Positions 15,848 through 24,334 are shown, numbered from the stretch's first letter. The stretch is 27,422 nt of DNA from Anaerobacillus alkalidiazotrophicus (GCF_001866055.1 NZ_MLQS01000001.1:159383-186804), one strand, 5' to 3'. The notes: generated by a model not told the origin, from the letters alone. A program made the numbers and translations.

Positions 15848-16276
15848 TTATTTTATTTTTTTAGCTAACCCATGCCATACATATTGTACATCATTTGCAT
15901 GATTAGCTACGTCCTGTAAAAGCCAGCCTAATAAATCCCTTACTCTTCTTTCTTCCTTATTAATAGGGACAATTCCTCTGCCTACTTCTAGCATAATGAT
16001 GACAATGGTATCATTCCTTTTTTGCTCCTTTACCTTTAAATCATTTATTAGGGATTGAAACCTTTTCCTTATCTCTACATCATCGTCCATTTTTTTTAGC
16101 TCATTAGCTATCCAAATTTCCCACCCTTCCAAAATTAACGTTGAATTTTCAGCCCAGCTAGTTTTCCAATCGCACAATAAATCTCCTTCATAAGCTGTAA
16201 GCCAACTATGTTTTCTATATTGCGCTTTCACTAGTTTTCGCTTTCCTGAGTAGGCACCACCGACAACGAGTTGCAT
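15848..16276 (-). CDS. short CobU-like protein, second paralog
   Basis: This 142-residue protein related to adenosylcobinamide kinase/guanylyltransferase has a P-loop-like GGAYSGKRK near the N-terminus and the family C-terminal motif EVGRGIVP followed by RRVRDLLGWLLQDVANHAN. It is clearly shorter than CobU (~180 aa). It lacks the RI..H...R...W segment that carries the guanylylated histidine in CobU, and the position after GK is Arg rather than Ser/Thr. It is the last gene of the operon and overlaps cobC by 46 bp. AGGAG is 7 nt before the ATG at 16276; the in-frame ATG at 16297 lacks such spacing. It could be a kinase-only, regulatory or complex-forming paralog. Confidence 0.65.
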   Translation of the reverse strand: MQLVVGGAYSGKRKLVKAQYRKHSWLTAYEGDLLCDWKTSWAENSTLILEGWEIWIANELKKMDDDVEIRKRFQSLINDLKVKEQKRNDTIVIIMLEVGRGIVPINKEERRVRDLLGWLLQDVANHANDVQYVWHGLAKKIK

Positions 16277-16863
16277 ATCCATTCTCCTCTCTGCCAAATT
16301 AATGACAATTTTAACGCTTTTCCATGTTCAACAGGGAAATCCCAAAGAGTACGAGATGCATAAAATTTTAATAATAAATAACGAATAACACCACCGTGAG
16401 TCACCATTACAATTGGAAACTTATTTTTCTGTTCTTTTTGAACTCGTTTTATTAATTCATCTAAAAACAAGTCTATTCTTGAAGTAAACTCAGACCACGC
16501 TTCACCATTTGGTGGAGAGGATTGTTCCCAATCATTTAACCACTCTTGATAATTAGCGTCACACTTTAGCTCATCATATGTTTTTCCTTCCCAATCCCCA
16601 AAGTTAATTTCTCGCAATCTCTCATCTACTATTACTGACATCTTTACATTTAAATAATCAAGCGTTTCCTGACAACGTCGTAAATCACTAGAAAATACGT
16701 AGCTAAATGGTTGACCATATATTTGCTTTTTCAAACCATCTAGCGTTTCCAATTCACTTTGCAATAGACCAATATCTGTATGTCCTAAATAACGTTTTTG
16801 TTTGTTCCAATCAGTCACACCATGACGAATGAGAAGTAAATCCAAGCGATCGCAAGTCCCCAT
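16231..16863 (-). CDS. cobC: alpha-ribazole phosphatase-type histidine phosphatase
   Basis: This 210-residue phosphoglycerate-mutase-fold phosphatase has the catalytic RHG motif (His14, LIRHGVTDWN), SSDLRRCQET (~58-67), the REINFGDWEG acidic motif (~84-93) and the second catalytic histidine in VTHGGVIRYL (His156). In this operon it most likely removes the 5'-phosphate from adenosylcobalamin-phosphate or alpha-ribazole phosphate, the last step of nucleotide-loop assembly. GGAGGAG stands 5 nt before the ATG at 16863. It overlaps the end of cobS by 49 bp and the next gene by 46 bp. Other substrates cannot be excluded by sequence alone. Confidence 0.85.
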   Translation of the reverse strand: MGTCDRLDLLLIRHGVTDWNKQKRYLGHTDIGLLQSELETLDGLKKQIYGQPFSYVFSSDLRRCQETLDYLNVKMSVIVDERLREINFGDWEGKTYDELKCDANYQEWLNDWEQSSPPNGEAWSEFTSRIDLFLDELIKRVQKEQKNKFPIVMVTHGGVIRYLLLKFYASRTLWDFPVEHGKALKLSLIWQRGEWICNSLSVVPTQESEN

Positions 16864-17576
16864 AGTTCTCCTCCTTCGATAGCCGTTCCTAATAAATCAC
16901 CATTAATTCCTTTAAACACTTGTCTTACCCATACTCCGTAAAGCGCAATAAATAAAACGTAGGCTGGTAAAACAAAAAAATAACTTGGAAAGAAAACAAA
17001 AGCTGCACACATCGGTAATACTGCTATGAAAATGTCTAAACCACTTAAGTTACTTTTCCATTCCCAAGCTAAACCTTCTTTTTTGGCAGTAGGGAGAAAA
17101 AACAATAAGGACACTGCAGAAAATCGCGAAAAGGCGATAATGATCATACAGACGTAAATGAACTGATAGGAAATGTCTAACAGAAAGTATAAAAGGGTAG
17201 CCTTCCATGCGAGTAAAAATACGAGTGCCAAGATACCAAAGCTCCCAACATGAGGATCTTTCATAATGATCCACTTTTTTTCTAATGGAGCATTTGATCC
17301 AATTGCATCGGCCACATCCATCCAACCGTCAAGATGTAATCCACCAGTAAGCCAAACCCATAACGTAAGCACGAGTAACACTAGTATGGCTAAAGGTAAG
17401 TAGCTTTGGAGAAAAATAGTCACAAGACTAATTATTGTCCCTATTAATAACCCTACAACAGGATAATTTCTAAGTGCCCATTTACTCGTTTCTTTGTTCC
17501 ATGGACAAGCGACCGGAATTGGTAACCGAGATAAAAATTGAACGGCTAATAAAAATCCGTAGATAAATTGTTTCAT
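16815..17576 (-). CDS. cobS: adenosylcobinamide-GDP ribazoletransferase (cobalamin synthase)
   Basis: This 253-residue integral membrane enzyme joins adenosylcobinamide-GDP to alpha-ribazole (phosphate). Diagnostic motifs are GFLLAVQFLSRLP at the N-terminus, TGGLHLDGWMDVADA and MKDPHVGSFG, with several membrane spans between and after them. The ATG at 17576 overlaps the TGA of cobU (ATGA) and is preceded by GGGGGAAG; an in-frame TTG six codons upstream is less likely. Length is normal for the family (~250 aa). The lower-ligand donor must come from elsewhere, because no cobT is in the window. Confidence 0.93.
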   Translation of the reverse strand: MKQFIYGFLLAVQFLSRLPIPVACPWNKETSKWALRNYPVVGLLIGTIISLVTIFLQSYLPLAILVLLVLTLWVWLTGGLHLDGWMDVADAIGSNAPLEKKWIIMKDPHVGSFGILALVFLLAWKATLLYFLLDISYQFIYVCMIIIAFSRFSAVSLLFFLPTAKKEGLAWEWKSNLSGLDIFIAVLPMCAAFVFFPSYFFVLPAYVLFIALYGVWVRQVFKGINGDLLGTAIEGGELWGLAIAWIYFSFVMV

Positions 17577-18124
17577 TTCACTTCCCCCTTCCAATAAACT
17601 GGGATGCCCGCAATCAATTGAATCGCCTGATCTACATTATTAATGATAAATTGGTGCAAACTTTCTAAATAATATATATAATTATGAACACTTTTATATG
17701 GTAGAGGGTAGCCCTCATTTACATCATTAGAAACGATAAAGAAAACTATCTGTTTTTGCTTAACGATTTCTACCCAATTTCCAACTGTTTTCGTTAATTT
17801 TTCTATGTCATAATTCAAATCGAACATCATGTTACTTAACCATATCGTTAAACAATCAAGCAAAATAACATCACCCTCTCTAGCATTTAATAGAATGGAG
17901 AAAATGTCATATGGTTCCTCTAAGGTGTGCCAACAATTCGCTCTACTTTGCTGGTGAATTTGAATTCGTCGTTTCATTTCAATGTCCACTTTTTTAGCAG
18001 TTGCAATGTAGGTTAACTTTGATTTTGGATCAATATCTTTCGAATTATTGTATGAAGAAAGTGCTTGTGTCTCCGCAAAACTACTTTTACCTGATCTTGC
18101 TCCTCCCGAGATAAATACAATCAT
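17573..18124 (-). CDS. cobU: adenosylcobinamide kinase / adenosylcobinamide-phosphate guanylyltransferase
   Basis: This 183-residue bifunctional enzyme activates the aminopropanol arm. Seen motifs: P-loop GGARSGKS at residues 7-14, IATA (45-48), KRRIQIHQQSRANCW carrying the histidine expected to be guanylylated, and LLDCLTIWLSN (Walker B region). The C-terminal motif normally reading EVGxGIVP is diverged here to DVNEGYPLPY, while the short paralog at 15848-16276 keeps the usual form. The ATG overlaps the cobD stop by 4 bp (ATGA), and the TGA overlaps the cobS start in the same way. It is probably the main working CobU of the operon. Confidence 0.9.
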   Translation of the reverse strand: MIVFISGGARSGKSSFAETQALSSYNNSKDIDPKSKLTYIATAKKVDIEMKRRIQIHQQSRANCWHTLEEPYDIFSILLNAREGDVILLDCLTIWLSNMMFDLNYDIEKLTKTVGNWVEIVKQKQIVFFIVSNDVNEGYPLPYKSVHNYIYYLESLHQFIINNVDQAIQLIAGIPVYWKGEVK

Positions 18125-19206
18125 TGCTCATTTCTCCATTTCTGAAGATAAAATAGTAACTGTTTATTCTCCTCTTCTGAACGAATAGCAATACGTAAAT
18201 ACTCCCCTTCAAGTCGCTTAAAGTTATGTGTATGTCTCGTTAAAATTCCATGTAGAAATAGATAGTGAAACAGTTCATCAGTTCTATTTGGATTAAGGTT
18301 ATCCCTAAGGAGATAAAAATTAACTTTTGAAGTTGAACAATAAAAATCTAAATCAGTTAACTTTTCGAAAAGATAAGTAGATTGCAACTTAAGCCAGTGG
18401 TGTGTTTTTTCTATAAAAGTACGATCCTCTAGTAACCTAGGAACAACAGCATCTGCAAAAGCATTTATGCTCCACGGCATTTGTGCCTCTCGCATTTTTT
18501 CAATAACTTCTTTATTAGCTAAGACATAGCCGAGTCTAAGTCCAGGAATCGTATACATTTTCGTTAAAGACCGAAGTAAAATCAAATTTGAATAAGAGGC
18601 TAACCATCGTGTTAAAGAAGGGATCGAAAAAGGGAGGAAATCTACGAACGCTTCATCGACAACTATATATGTTCCTGTGTTTCGACCTTCGTTTAATAAC
18701 TGTTTCAAACTTTCTTCATCGACGACTGTTCCAGTTGGGTTATTAGGGCGACAAAGAAAGATAACATCCACTTCCTTCATTTTTTCAAAAATCTGCTGTA
18801 AAGGAAGTTGGAAATCACTTTTTTCATCTAAAAACACATCTTCTGTTACAATTTGATAATGAATACATGCTCGTTCATACTCTATAAAGGTAGGTTGAAC
18901 AATAATAGCTTTTCTGCCTTCAAATAATTTTGCTGCTAAAAAGATAGCCTCTGCCCCACCATTCGTGAGCAAAATTTGACCATTAGAAGCTCCTTCATAT
19001 TCAGCGATACAACTACTACTACGAGAGTATGATGGATCGGGGTAACAAGTAAGACTATCTAGATTTTGTATGATCTCTTCCTTTAACCAGGTGGGTGGCC
19101 CTAAAGGATTTAAATTTGCGCTAAAATCAAGGATTTCTTTATCATTTTCTATATTACATAATTTTTTCATTGCTTGGGGCTGTCCACCATGACTTGGCCA
19201 CTTCAT
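18121..19206 (-). CDS. cobD: threonine-phosphate decarboxylase (PLP-dependent)
   Basis: This 361-residue fold-type I PLP enzyme is close to histidinol-phosphate aminotransferases. Motifs include the N-terminal SANLNPLGPP, the phosphate-contact region NGGAEAI, RPNNPTGTV, the PLP-ring Asp in VVDEAF, and the Schiff-base lysine in SLTKMYTIPGLRLGY (~Lys216). In B12 operons this family decarboxylates L-threonine phosphate to (R)-1-aminopropan-2-ol phosphate, the substrate of CbiB, whose gene is directly upstream. I start at ATG 19206, six bases after GAGGTG, rather than the in-frame GTG at 19215. On sequence alone a HisC activity is possible; the context strongly favours CobD. Confidence 0.88.
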   Translation of the reverse strand: MKWPSHGGQPQAMKKLCNIENDKEILDFSANLNPLGPPTWLKEEIIQNLDSLTCYPDPSYSRSSSCIAEYEGASNGQILLTNGGAEAIFLAAKLFEGRKAIIVQPTFIEYERACIHYQIVTEDVFLDEKSDFQLPLQQIFEKMKEVDVIFLCRPNNPTGTVVDEESLKQLLNEGRNTGTYIVVDEAFVDFLPFSIPSLTRWLASYSNLILLRSLTKMYTIPGLRLGYVLANKEVIEKMREAQMPWSINAFADAVVPRLLEDRTFIEKTHHWLKLQSTYLFEKLTDLDFYCSTSKVNFYLLRDNLNPNRTDELFHYLFLHGILTRHTHNFKRLEGEYLRIAIRSEEENKQLLFYLQKWRNEQ

Positions 19207-19216
19207 TTCTTTCACC

Positions 19217-20215
19217 TCAACTCATTTTTTCAATTACAAGAACGATCATTATTAACATGACGATAAAACCGAACCATCCTGCGTGCATGTAAAGAATTGC
19301 ATCCTTAATATGGTTACTCCTCAACCTCATTAAAGGATCTCCCATTGTTGCACGTACAGACTTTTGACCATGATAGTAATTTACTCCACCTAGTTGAACA
19401 CCAATTAAACCCGCAACCATTGCTTCTGGCCAACCGCTATTTGGACTTGGATGCTTTCTTGCGTCTCTTAAGGTAATCTTTAACGCATGCTTTATTTTTG
19501 AACCTTTAATAAAAAAAGAAGCGGTGATCATCGAGAAAGCAGTAAGACGTGCTGGTAACCAATTTGCAATATCATCTGTCTTTGCTGATGCCCATCCAAA
19601 TTCTTTATAACGTTCATTTTTATATCCCACCATTGAATCCAATGTGTTAATCGCTCGGTAAACCATTGCTAACGGGGCGCCGCCAATCATTGCCCAAAAA
19701 AGCGGAGCCGTAATTCCATCTACTGTATTTTCAGCAATAGTTTCTACCGTCCCTCTTACGACTTCACTTTCCGATAAGTCTTTCGTGTCTCGCCCTACAA
19801 TCATACTCAATTTCGTTCTCGCCTCTTTCAAGTTTCCTTGACTTAACGGTATATAAACTTCCAAACCAGCTGTACGAAGCCCCTTAATAGCAATAGTAGT
19901 TGAAATGAAATAGACTTCTACCAGTACCCCTACAAAAAAATGAAGTTGGTAGGCGAAACGAACAACCAAAAACGTAACGACAAAAACAATTGTAATTACT
20001 ACCGCTGTAAGCATTACACCCTTTAATCTACGTTTTCCCCCTTGATTACATCTCTTTTCTAGAGCTGAAATAAGTTTTCCGATCTGAATAACAGGATGCG
20101 GTAGCCATCTCGGGTCACCTATTACTAAATCTACGATAACTCCAGCAACAACAATTAATAGTACGAAACCTAGAAGACTAGTTTCTTGAAACATGGATAG
20201 AGCATTAATCATCAT
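19217..20215 (-). CDS. cbiB: adenosylcobinamide-phosphate synthase
   Basis: This 332-residue membrane protein attaches aminopropanol phosphate to adenosylcobyric acid. Diagnostic sequence: the early motif DLVIGDPRWLPHPVIQIG, the central VETIAENTVDGITAPLFWA, NTLDSMVGYKNERY, the downstream DDIANWLPARLTA and the C-terminal PNSGWPEAMVAGLIGVQLGG. Several hydrophobic spans are visible. The start overlaps the end of the btuD-cbiZ gene by 11 bp. In this operon CbiB should receive cobyric acid released by CbiZ, and aminopropanol phosphate from CobD, whose gene follows after one base. Confidence 0.95.
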   Translation of the reverse strand: MMINALSMFQETSLLGFVLLIVVAGVIVDLVIGDPRWLPHPVIQIGKLISALEKRCNQGGKRRLKGVMLTAVVITIVFVVTFLVVRFAYQLHFFVGVLVEVYFISTTIAIKGLRTAGLEVYIPLSQGNLKEARTKLSMIVGRDTKDLSESEVVRGTVETIAENTVDGITAPLFWAMIGGAPLAMVYRAINTLDSMVGYKNERYKEFGWASAKTDDIANWLPARLTAFSMITASFFIKGSKIKHALKITLRDARKHPSPNSGWPEAMVAGLIGVQLGGVNYYHGQKSVRATMGDPLMRLRSNHIKDAILYMHAGWFGFIVMLIMIVLVIEKMS

Positions 20216-21683
20216 TCTTTTTTACCCTTTCAAGATAGTTACATGTTGCTTCCTTCGTAGCTTGATAAACAACTTCTCCAATCGCCTTGCCCACTACTGT
20301 CCCTGAACCAGCATACGGTGTTCTTTCTCCATTTTGCGTAACAGCAATAAGCAAACTGTCAGTGGAAGTACCTGTAGCAAGTGTATTTGTATAGGGATCT
20401 TTGATTTGAAGGTCCAAAAGAGCTCTCACTTTCGCTTCCGTTGCCGACATACACGCATTCACGAGAGCACCATCAGTAAAATGATCATCAATAAAAACCA
20501 TTATATTTATCGTTCCTATACTACTAGTGATTTTCTTTTCTTGTTTTGCAGTAATATCGATAGCATTTCCGACACCAGATGTTACGGCCGCCATGATGTG
20601 AATATCACCTAATTGTTTCGTAGTTATAACCATATCCTCTAAGGTTACCGCCGTCATCATTCCAACCGTTTGCTCGTAAGGAATATGATAGTCTGCTAGC
20701 CACATCTGAATATCTTTTTTCGGATCAGGGGAATCATAATTTTTTTCAACATGGAAATTACAAAAATGTGTTTTCCACTGAATCCCATCCCCGATCACTC
20801 CATTGGAAATGGTTCGTAGTGGTTGATTAAATTCAATATGGATCAATGTTTCGGTTTGTTTGATCATAAACGATTGACTAAAGTCACTTAACTCATGTGT
20901 TGCTACATAAGTCGGGGTCATCAGAAGCTGAGGTTTGGGAACCGTTGGATGCGACTGTGTTTTTACTTGGACATCATAAACCTTTTGCAGCTGCTCTTCT
21001 TTTCGTAACGTATTAATATCACCAACTTCAAGTAATTGTCCATGATGAAGTAAACCAATTCGATCTGAATAAAGTGAAGCTACATTTAAATCATGCAAAA
21101 TAGCAAAAACCGTTAGTTGCTTTTTTTTCTGCCACTTTTTTAATAGATCTAGCATTTCAAATGTATGTTTTATATCCAAATGGTTTGTAGGTTCGTCTAA
21201 AAGTAAAATTTCAGGCTCTTGAGCGAGTGCCTTCGCTAATAAAACTCGTTGCTTTTCCCCGCCACTAATCAGTCGAAATTGAGACTTTTGAAGTTGCTTC
21301 GTTTTTGTTATCTCCATGACATCTTCAATAACTTGCCAATCTAGAGGTGAAAGTTTTTTTAAGAAGCCTTTTTGATGAGGATAACGACCAAGGCTAATGA
21401 TTTCTTCAACTGTATAATCAAAAGATACTTGCGCTTCTTGAGAAAGAACAGCCATATGCTTAGCTTTATCAATGGATGAAAGGGAAGAGAGCTCTTTTCC
21501 TGCAATTAAGATATCTCCTTTTTGTAGAGGAAGCTGGCCAGTGACCAACTTAAAAAGAGTCGTTTTCCCACTCCCATTTGGACCGAGTAACGTGAAGAAT
21601 TCTCCTTTTTCGATACAAAGATTAATTTCTCTAATAATAGGCGTATTAGAATATCCACCTGCAATATTTTTTATCGAAATCAT
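20205..21683 (-). CDS. BtuD-CbiZ fusion: corrinoid import ATPase plus adenosylcobinamide amidohydrolase
   Basis: A 492-residue two-domain protein. Residues ~1-255 are a FecE/BtuD-type ABC ATPase: Walker A GPNGSGKT (35-42), signature ISGGEKQR, Walker B EILLLDEPTNHLD and H-loop AILHDLN. Residues ~285-490 are a CbiZ domain (TVGMMTAVTLEDMV, AAVTSGVGNAID, STDSLLIAVT, GSGTVVGKAIGEVVY), which cleaves the aminopropanol or nucleotide-loop side chain from adenosylcobinamide or pseudocobalamin-type corrinoids to give adenosylcobyric acid. The fusion couples import to remodelling at the inner face of the membrane. Similar BtuD-CbiZ fusions are, to my knowledge, known in some bacilli. It starts 6 bp after btuC. 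Confidence 0.92.
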   Translation of the reverse strand: MISIKNIAGGYSNTPIIREINLCIEKGEFFTLLGPNGSGKTTLFKLVTGQLPLQKGDILIAGKELSSLSSIDKAKHMAVLSQEAQVSFDYTVEEIISLGRYPHQKGFLKKLSPLDWQVIEDVMEITKTKQLQKSQFRLISGGEKQRVLLAKALAQEPEILLLDEPTNHLDIKHTFEMLDLLKKWQKKKQLTVFAILHDLNVASLYSDRIGLLHHGQLLEVGDINTLRKEEQLQKVYDVQVKTQSHPTVPKPQLLMTPTYVATHELSDFSQSFMIKQTETLIHIEFNQPLRTISNGVIGDGIQWKTHFCNFHVEKNYDSPDPKKDIQMWLADYHIPYEQTVGMMTAVTLEDMVITTKQLGDIHIMAAVTSGVGNAIDITAKQEKKITSSIGTINIMVFIDDHFTDGALVNACMSATEAKVRALLDLQIKDPYTNTLATGTSTDSLLIAVTQNGERTPYAGSGTVVGKAIGEVVYQATKEATCNYLERVKKNDD

Positions 21684-21689
21684 GATAAC

Positions 21690-22754
21690 CTACCTACCTT
21701 TTCCGATTCGTTCTCTTATTAACAGAAAAGCAAAAACTGGTGCGCCTATTAACGCGGTAATGACACCAATTGGTAATTCCTTCGGTGCAATGATGGTTCT
21801 AGCAACCAAATCAGCGAGAATAAGGAATGCCCCTCCGGTAAATAGGGATAAGGGGAGTACGTGTCGGTGATTAGGACCAGTTACAAGTCTAACAAGGTGC
21901 GGAATAACGAGACCAACAAAGCCAATCGATCCCGAAACTGCAACCGCTGATCCAGTTAATAAGGATGCACCTATCAGTATCATTGTTTTACCTCTATTTA
22001 CATTCACACCTATATGCTCTGCAGCTGCCTCACCTAAAGCCAGGGCATTTAATTCACGGTAATGCATAAGTAAAATAAGTGTTCCAAAAATGAGAAAGGG
22101 TATAATTAATTGAACATGACTCCAGCCCCTCATACTCACGCTACCATATAACCAATAAATAATTTGTGTCATAGAATCCCGATCACCTAGTGAAATAATT
22201 AAGGAAATAACAGAACCAATAAATGCACTGACAATAATCCCAGCTAAAATAATTGTCTCAATTGCAAGACTTCTACTACTTAATCTAACTAAACCAAATA
22301 CAATAAATAAAGCAATAAACCCGCCAAAAATTGCAACTACCGGAAGTGTAAAGGTTCCCAATCCAACAATCGTCACTTGAAAAAACAATACAAGTACAGC
22401 CCCTAAAGCAGCTCCAGATGAAACCCCAATCGTATAAGGGTCTGCCAACGGATTACGTAACAACCCTTGAAAAGCTGCCCCTGCTAGCGATAAGGAAGCT
22501 CCCACCAAAAAAGCTAGTAGCACTCTTGGTAAACGAATATTCCAAATGATCATCTCTACATTCGTTGGAAGCTCCTCACCAAAGTTTAGGTTAAATACAT
22601 TTTTTGTAATAATCGTTAAAATGGTAGAAGGAGAAATACTAACACTACTTACTAATAAACCAAGGAGGGCTGTACAAAGTACAAACCCTCCGGTTACTAT
22701 ATAAAGCCAAATAACGTTACTACTCAAAAATTTCTGGATAAATTTGCTTCGCAA
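21690..22754 (-). CDS. btuC: corrinoid ABC transporter permease (FecCD family)
   Basis: This permease has about ten spans and FecCD-family motifs: RLPRVLLAFLVGASLSLAGA, FQGLLRNPLADPYTIGVSSGAALGA, the GSIGFVGLVIPHLVR segment after span seven, and the C-terminal ELPIGVITALIGAPVFAFLL. It forms the membrane channel with BtuF and the BtuD domain. Start choice: the frame opens at a TTG at 22772 without a ribosome binding site; AAGGAG precedes a second TTG at 22754 by 9 nt, which I prefer. Either way it overlaps the end of btuF (35 bp here), implying coupled translation. Corrinoid rather than siderophore specificity follows from the operon and riboswitch. Confidence 0.9.
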   Translation of the reverse strand: MRSKFIQKFLSSNVIWLYIVTGGFVLCTALLGLLVSSVSISPSTILTIITKNVFNLNFGEELPTNVEMIIWNIRLPRVLLAFLVGASLSLAGAAFQGLLRNPLADPYTIGVSSGAALGAVLVLFFQVTIVGLGTFTLPVVAIFGGFIALFIVFGLVRLSSRSLAIETIILAGIIVSAFIGSVISLIISLGDRDSMTQIIYWLYGSVSMRGWSHVQLIIPFLIFGTLILLMHYRELNALALGEAAAEHIGVNVNRGKTMILIGASLLTGSAVAVSGSIGFVGLVIPHLVRLVTGPNHRHVLPLSLFTGGAFLILADLVARTIIAPKELPIGVITALIGAPVFAFLLIRERIGKGR

Positions 22755-23697
22755 GTGTTTCCACTCCTTCAATTAAACGAGGACCTGGTCTGATGACCGT
22801 ATCACTTTCGACATCAAAGATTTGTCCATTTTTCACAGCAGATACGTCTGCCCACCCTTGACGCGATGTAATTTCTCCTTGAAGATTTTCAAGATGATAA
22901 GTTGTAATAATCACGTCTGGATTTAATTGAACAATCTCTTCTTCGGTTAGCATAACCCAGCCTTCTTGATCACCCGCAGCATTAATCGCTTCAATAGATT
23001 CAAGCATCTCATGCATAAATGTTCCTTTTCCAGTCGTAAAAATATCTGGAGCAGGAGAAACTTCTACCCATACTTTCTTTTGATCTGTAACAGCTTTTGC
23101 TTTCTCTTTCAGTTCTTTATGACGTTGTTTCATATCAGTAATAATTTCTTCTGCGTTTTTTGATGTACCAGTAGATTTACCGATTAATTCAATTGAATCA
23201 TAAACTTCATCAAAGTTTGACTTACTACCAATGACAATCACGTTCATCCCAACTTCTTCAAATTGGTTTAAGATTCCCTCATGATTTCGATGATGATAAT
23301 CGGTTACTAGAACGATATCTGGTAATAATGTTAAGATCAATTCAGCATTCATATCTTGTCCACCAACTTTGTCAACAGACAGTGCTTCTTCAGGATAATT
23401 ACACCAATCAGATACACCGACCATTTTATCGCCCAAGCCAAGGGCATAAGAAATTTCTGTTATACTTGCTTGTATAGAAACAATCGACTTTGGTTCTTCC
23501 TCGATCGTTACTTCTCTTCCTGCATCATCAATGATCGTCACAGGAAATTCAGCTACACTATCATTTTGAGTTTCAGTAGTAGCTGCATTATCTTGTTGAT
23601 TACCGCTATCTGTTGTACCACACCCTACTAAGATTGCAGCCATTAAAAATAATATAAAACATAGAAATCCAAAGCTTTTTAACATTTGTTTCGTCAT
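22720..23697 (-). CDS. btuF: corrinoid-binding lipoprotein
   Basis: This 325-residue substrate-binding lipoprotein is the first gene of the B12 operon. A signal peptide with a lipobox (LVGC) places the modified Cys at residue 26, followed by a Gln/Asn/Thr-rich linker to ~50. The class-III binding-protein fold follows, with VSIQASITEISYALGLGDKM, WCNYPEE, LLPDIVLVTDYH and the C-terminal VIRPGPRLIEGVETLAKQIYP. AGGAGG lies 11 nt before the ATG, slightly long spacing. The gene sits behind a riboswitch leader of about 420 nt. It would capture cobalamin and other corrinoids outside the membrane and deliver them to BtuC. Confidence 0.93.
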   Translation of the reverse strand: MTKQMLKSFGFLCFILFLMAAILVGCGTTDSGNQQDNAATTETQNDSVAEFPVTIIDDAGREVTIEEEPKSIVSIQASITEISYALGLGDKMVGVSDWCNYPEEALSVDKVGGQDMNAELILTLLPDIVLVTDYHHRNHEGILNQFEEVGMNVIVIGSKSNFDEVYDSIELIGKSTGTSKNAEEIITDMKQRHKELKEKAKAVTDQKKVWVEVSPAPDIFTTGKGTFMHEMLESIEAINAAGDQEGWVMLTEEEIVQLNPDVIITTYHLENLQGEITSRQGWADVSAVKNGQIFDVESDTVIRPGPRLIEGVETLAKQIYPEIFE

Positions 23698-23767
23698 TTT
23701 ATCAATCGCCTCCTGCTTTTTCTTATACTTATTAACCCTTTTAAAAATTAAACTTTCTTAAAGTACA

Positions 23768-23801
23768 ACAAAAAAACGCATTCCCAAAAAAGAAAAGCGT
23801 T
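23768..23801 (-). terminator. candidate riboswitch-controlled attenuator
   Basis: On the minus strand AACGCTTTTC pairs with GGAATGCGTT (one mismatch and a wobble) and is followed by an uninterrupted T-run. It sits between the riboswitch and btuF, 70 bp before the start codon. A second hairpin (AGTAATCT with AGATTACT, 23857-23880) lies between it and the B12 box and may be part of the switching structure. Confidence 0.6.
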
Positions 23802-23928
23802 CGTGTAAAAGCACAATATGTAGGCTATATCTAAATTAAAGATAGCACGACAGAGTAGTAATCTAGATTTATAGATTACTATTATGTACTTTAAACATCC
23901 TTTTCCTCGAAGGAGCTTAAAAAACAGA

Positions 23929-24100
23929 CTAGGCAGGTCTCCTGACTTACGCTTCAACAGTTAGCTACTCCTTCCCATGAATAAACACAGTGGAGATATG
24001 TTAGCTTCCCTCAACGATTACAGTGGCGGGACCGTGTTGGACTTTCACCAACTTCCCTTTTCATCTTACATTTTAAAAATGTAAGAAACCTAATTGTTTC
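23929..24100 (-). ncRNA. cobalamin (B12) riboswitch
   Basis: Conserved blocks occur in order on the minus strand: a local hairpin (CTTACATTT with AAATGTAAG, 24065-24085), AAAAGGGAA, GGTGAAAGTCC (24039-24049), ACACGGTCCCGCCACTGTAA (CCCGCCACTGTAA at 24018-24030), and the B12 box AGTCAGGAGACCTGCCT (23931-23947). These are the hallmark elements of the AdoCbl-type riboswitch core. It precedes btuF and the whole uptake/remodelling operon and should reduce expression when adenosylcobalamin is plentiful. The outer limits are approximate. Confidence 0.95.
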
Positions 24101-24126
24101 ATATTCGTTTTTTTGTTCTGAGAGTT

Positions 24127-24155
24127 ATTATAAAGTAGTTATTAGTAGTTGTAAA
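24127..24155 (-). promoter_or_regulatory. sigma-A promoter of the B12 operon
   Basis: On the minus strand, -35 TTTACA (24150-24155) and a perfect -10 TATAAT (24127-24132) are separated by exactly 17 bp. Transcription should begin near 24120, about 20 nt before the riboswitch core, giving a leader of about 420 nt before btuF. Confidence 0.8.
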
Positions 24156-24255
24156 GAATGCAGCTTCAATCTTTGCTAGATATTACCCGAACTACCTTAA
24201 CAACCTTTTCTGGAAGGCCAATCCAAAAACAACATATCATTTAATGAATATGTCA

Positions 24256-24307
24256 ATAAAGCTGAACTTCAATCCGTGGAGGTCTTATTGCCCCTTAAGA
24301 GTGGGAT
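24256..24307. repeat. dispersed repeat family A, short copy
   Basis: It begins ATAAAGCTGAACTTCAATCC and ends GCCCCTTAAGAGTGGGAT, closely matching 11396-11449. It sits between the AraC-type gene and the B12 operon promoter. The remaining ~100 bp upstream of the promoter (24156-24255) show no other feature. Confidence 0.65.
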
Positions 24308-24334
24308 TTTCTTTGATCAAACCTTCTAAAGACA

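Noticed and set aside
23748..23957. 69-codon minus-strand frame inside the B12 leader
   Set aside because: It crosses the B12 box and the attenuator, has no ribosome binding site, and is explained by the non-coding leader.
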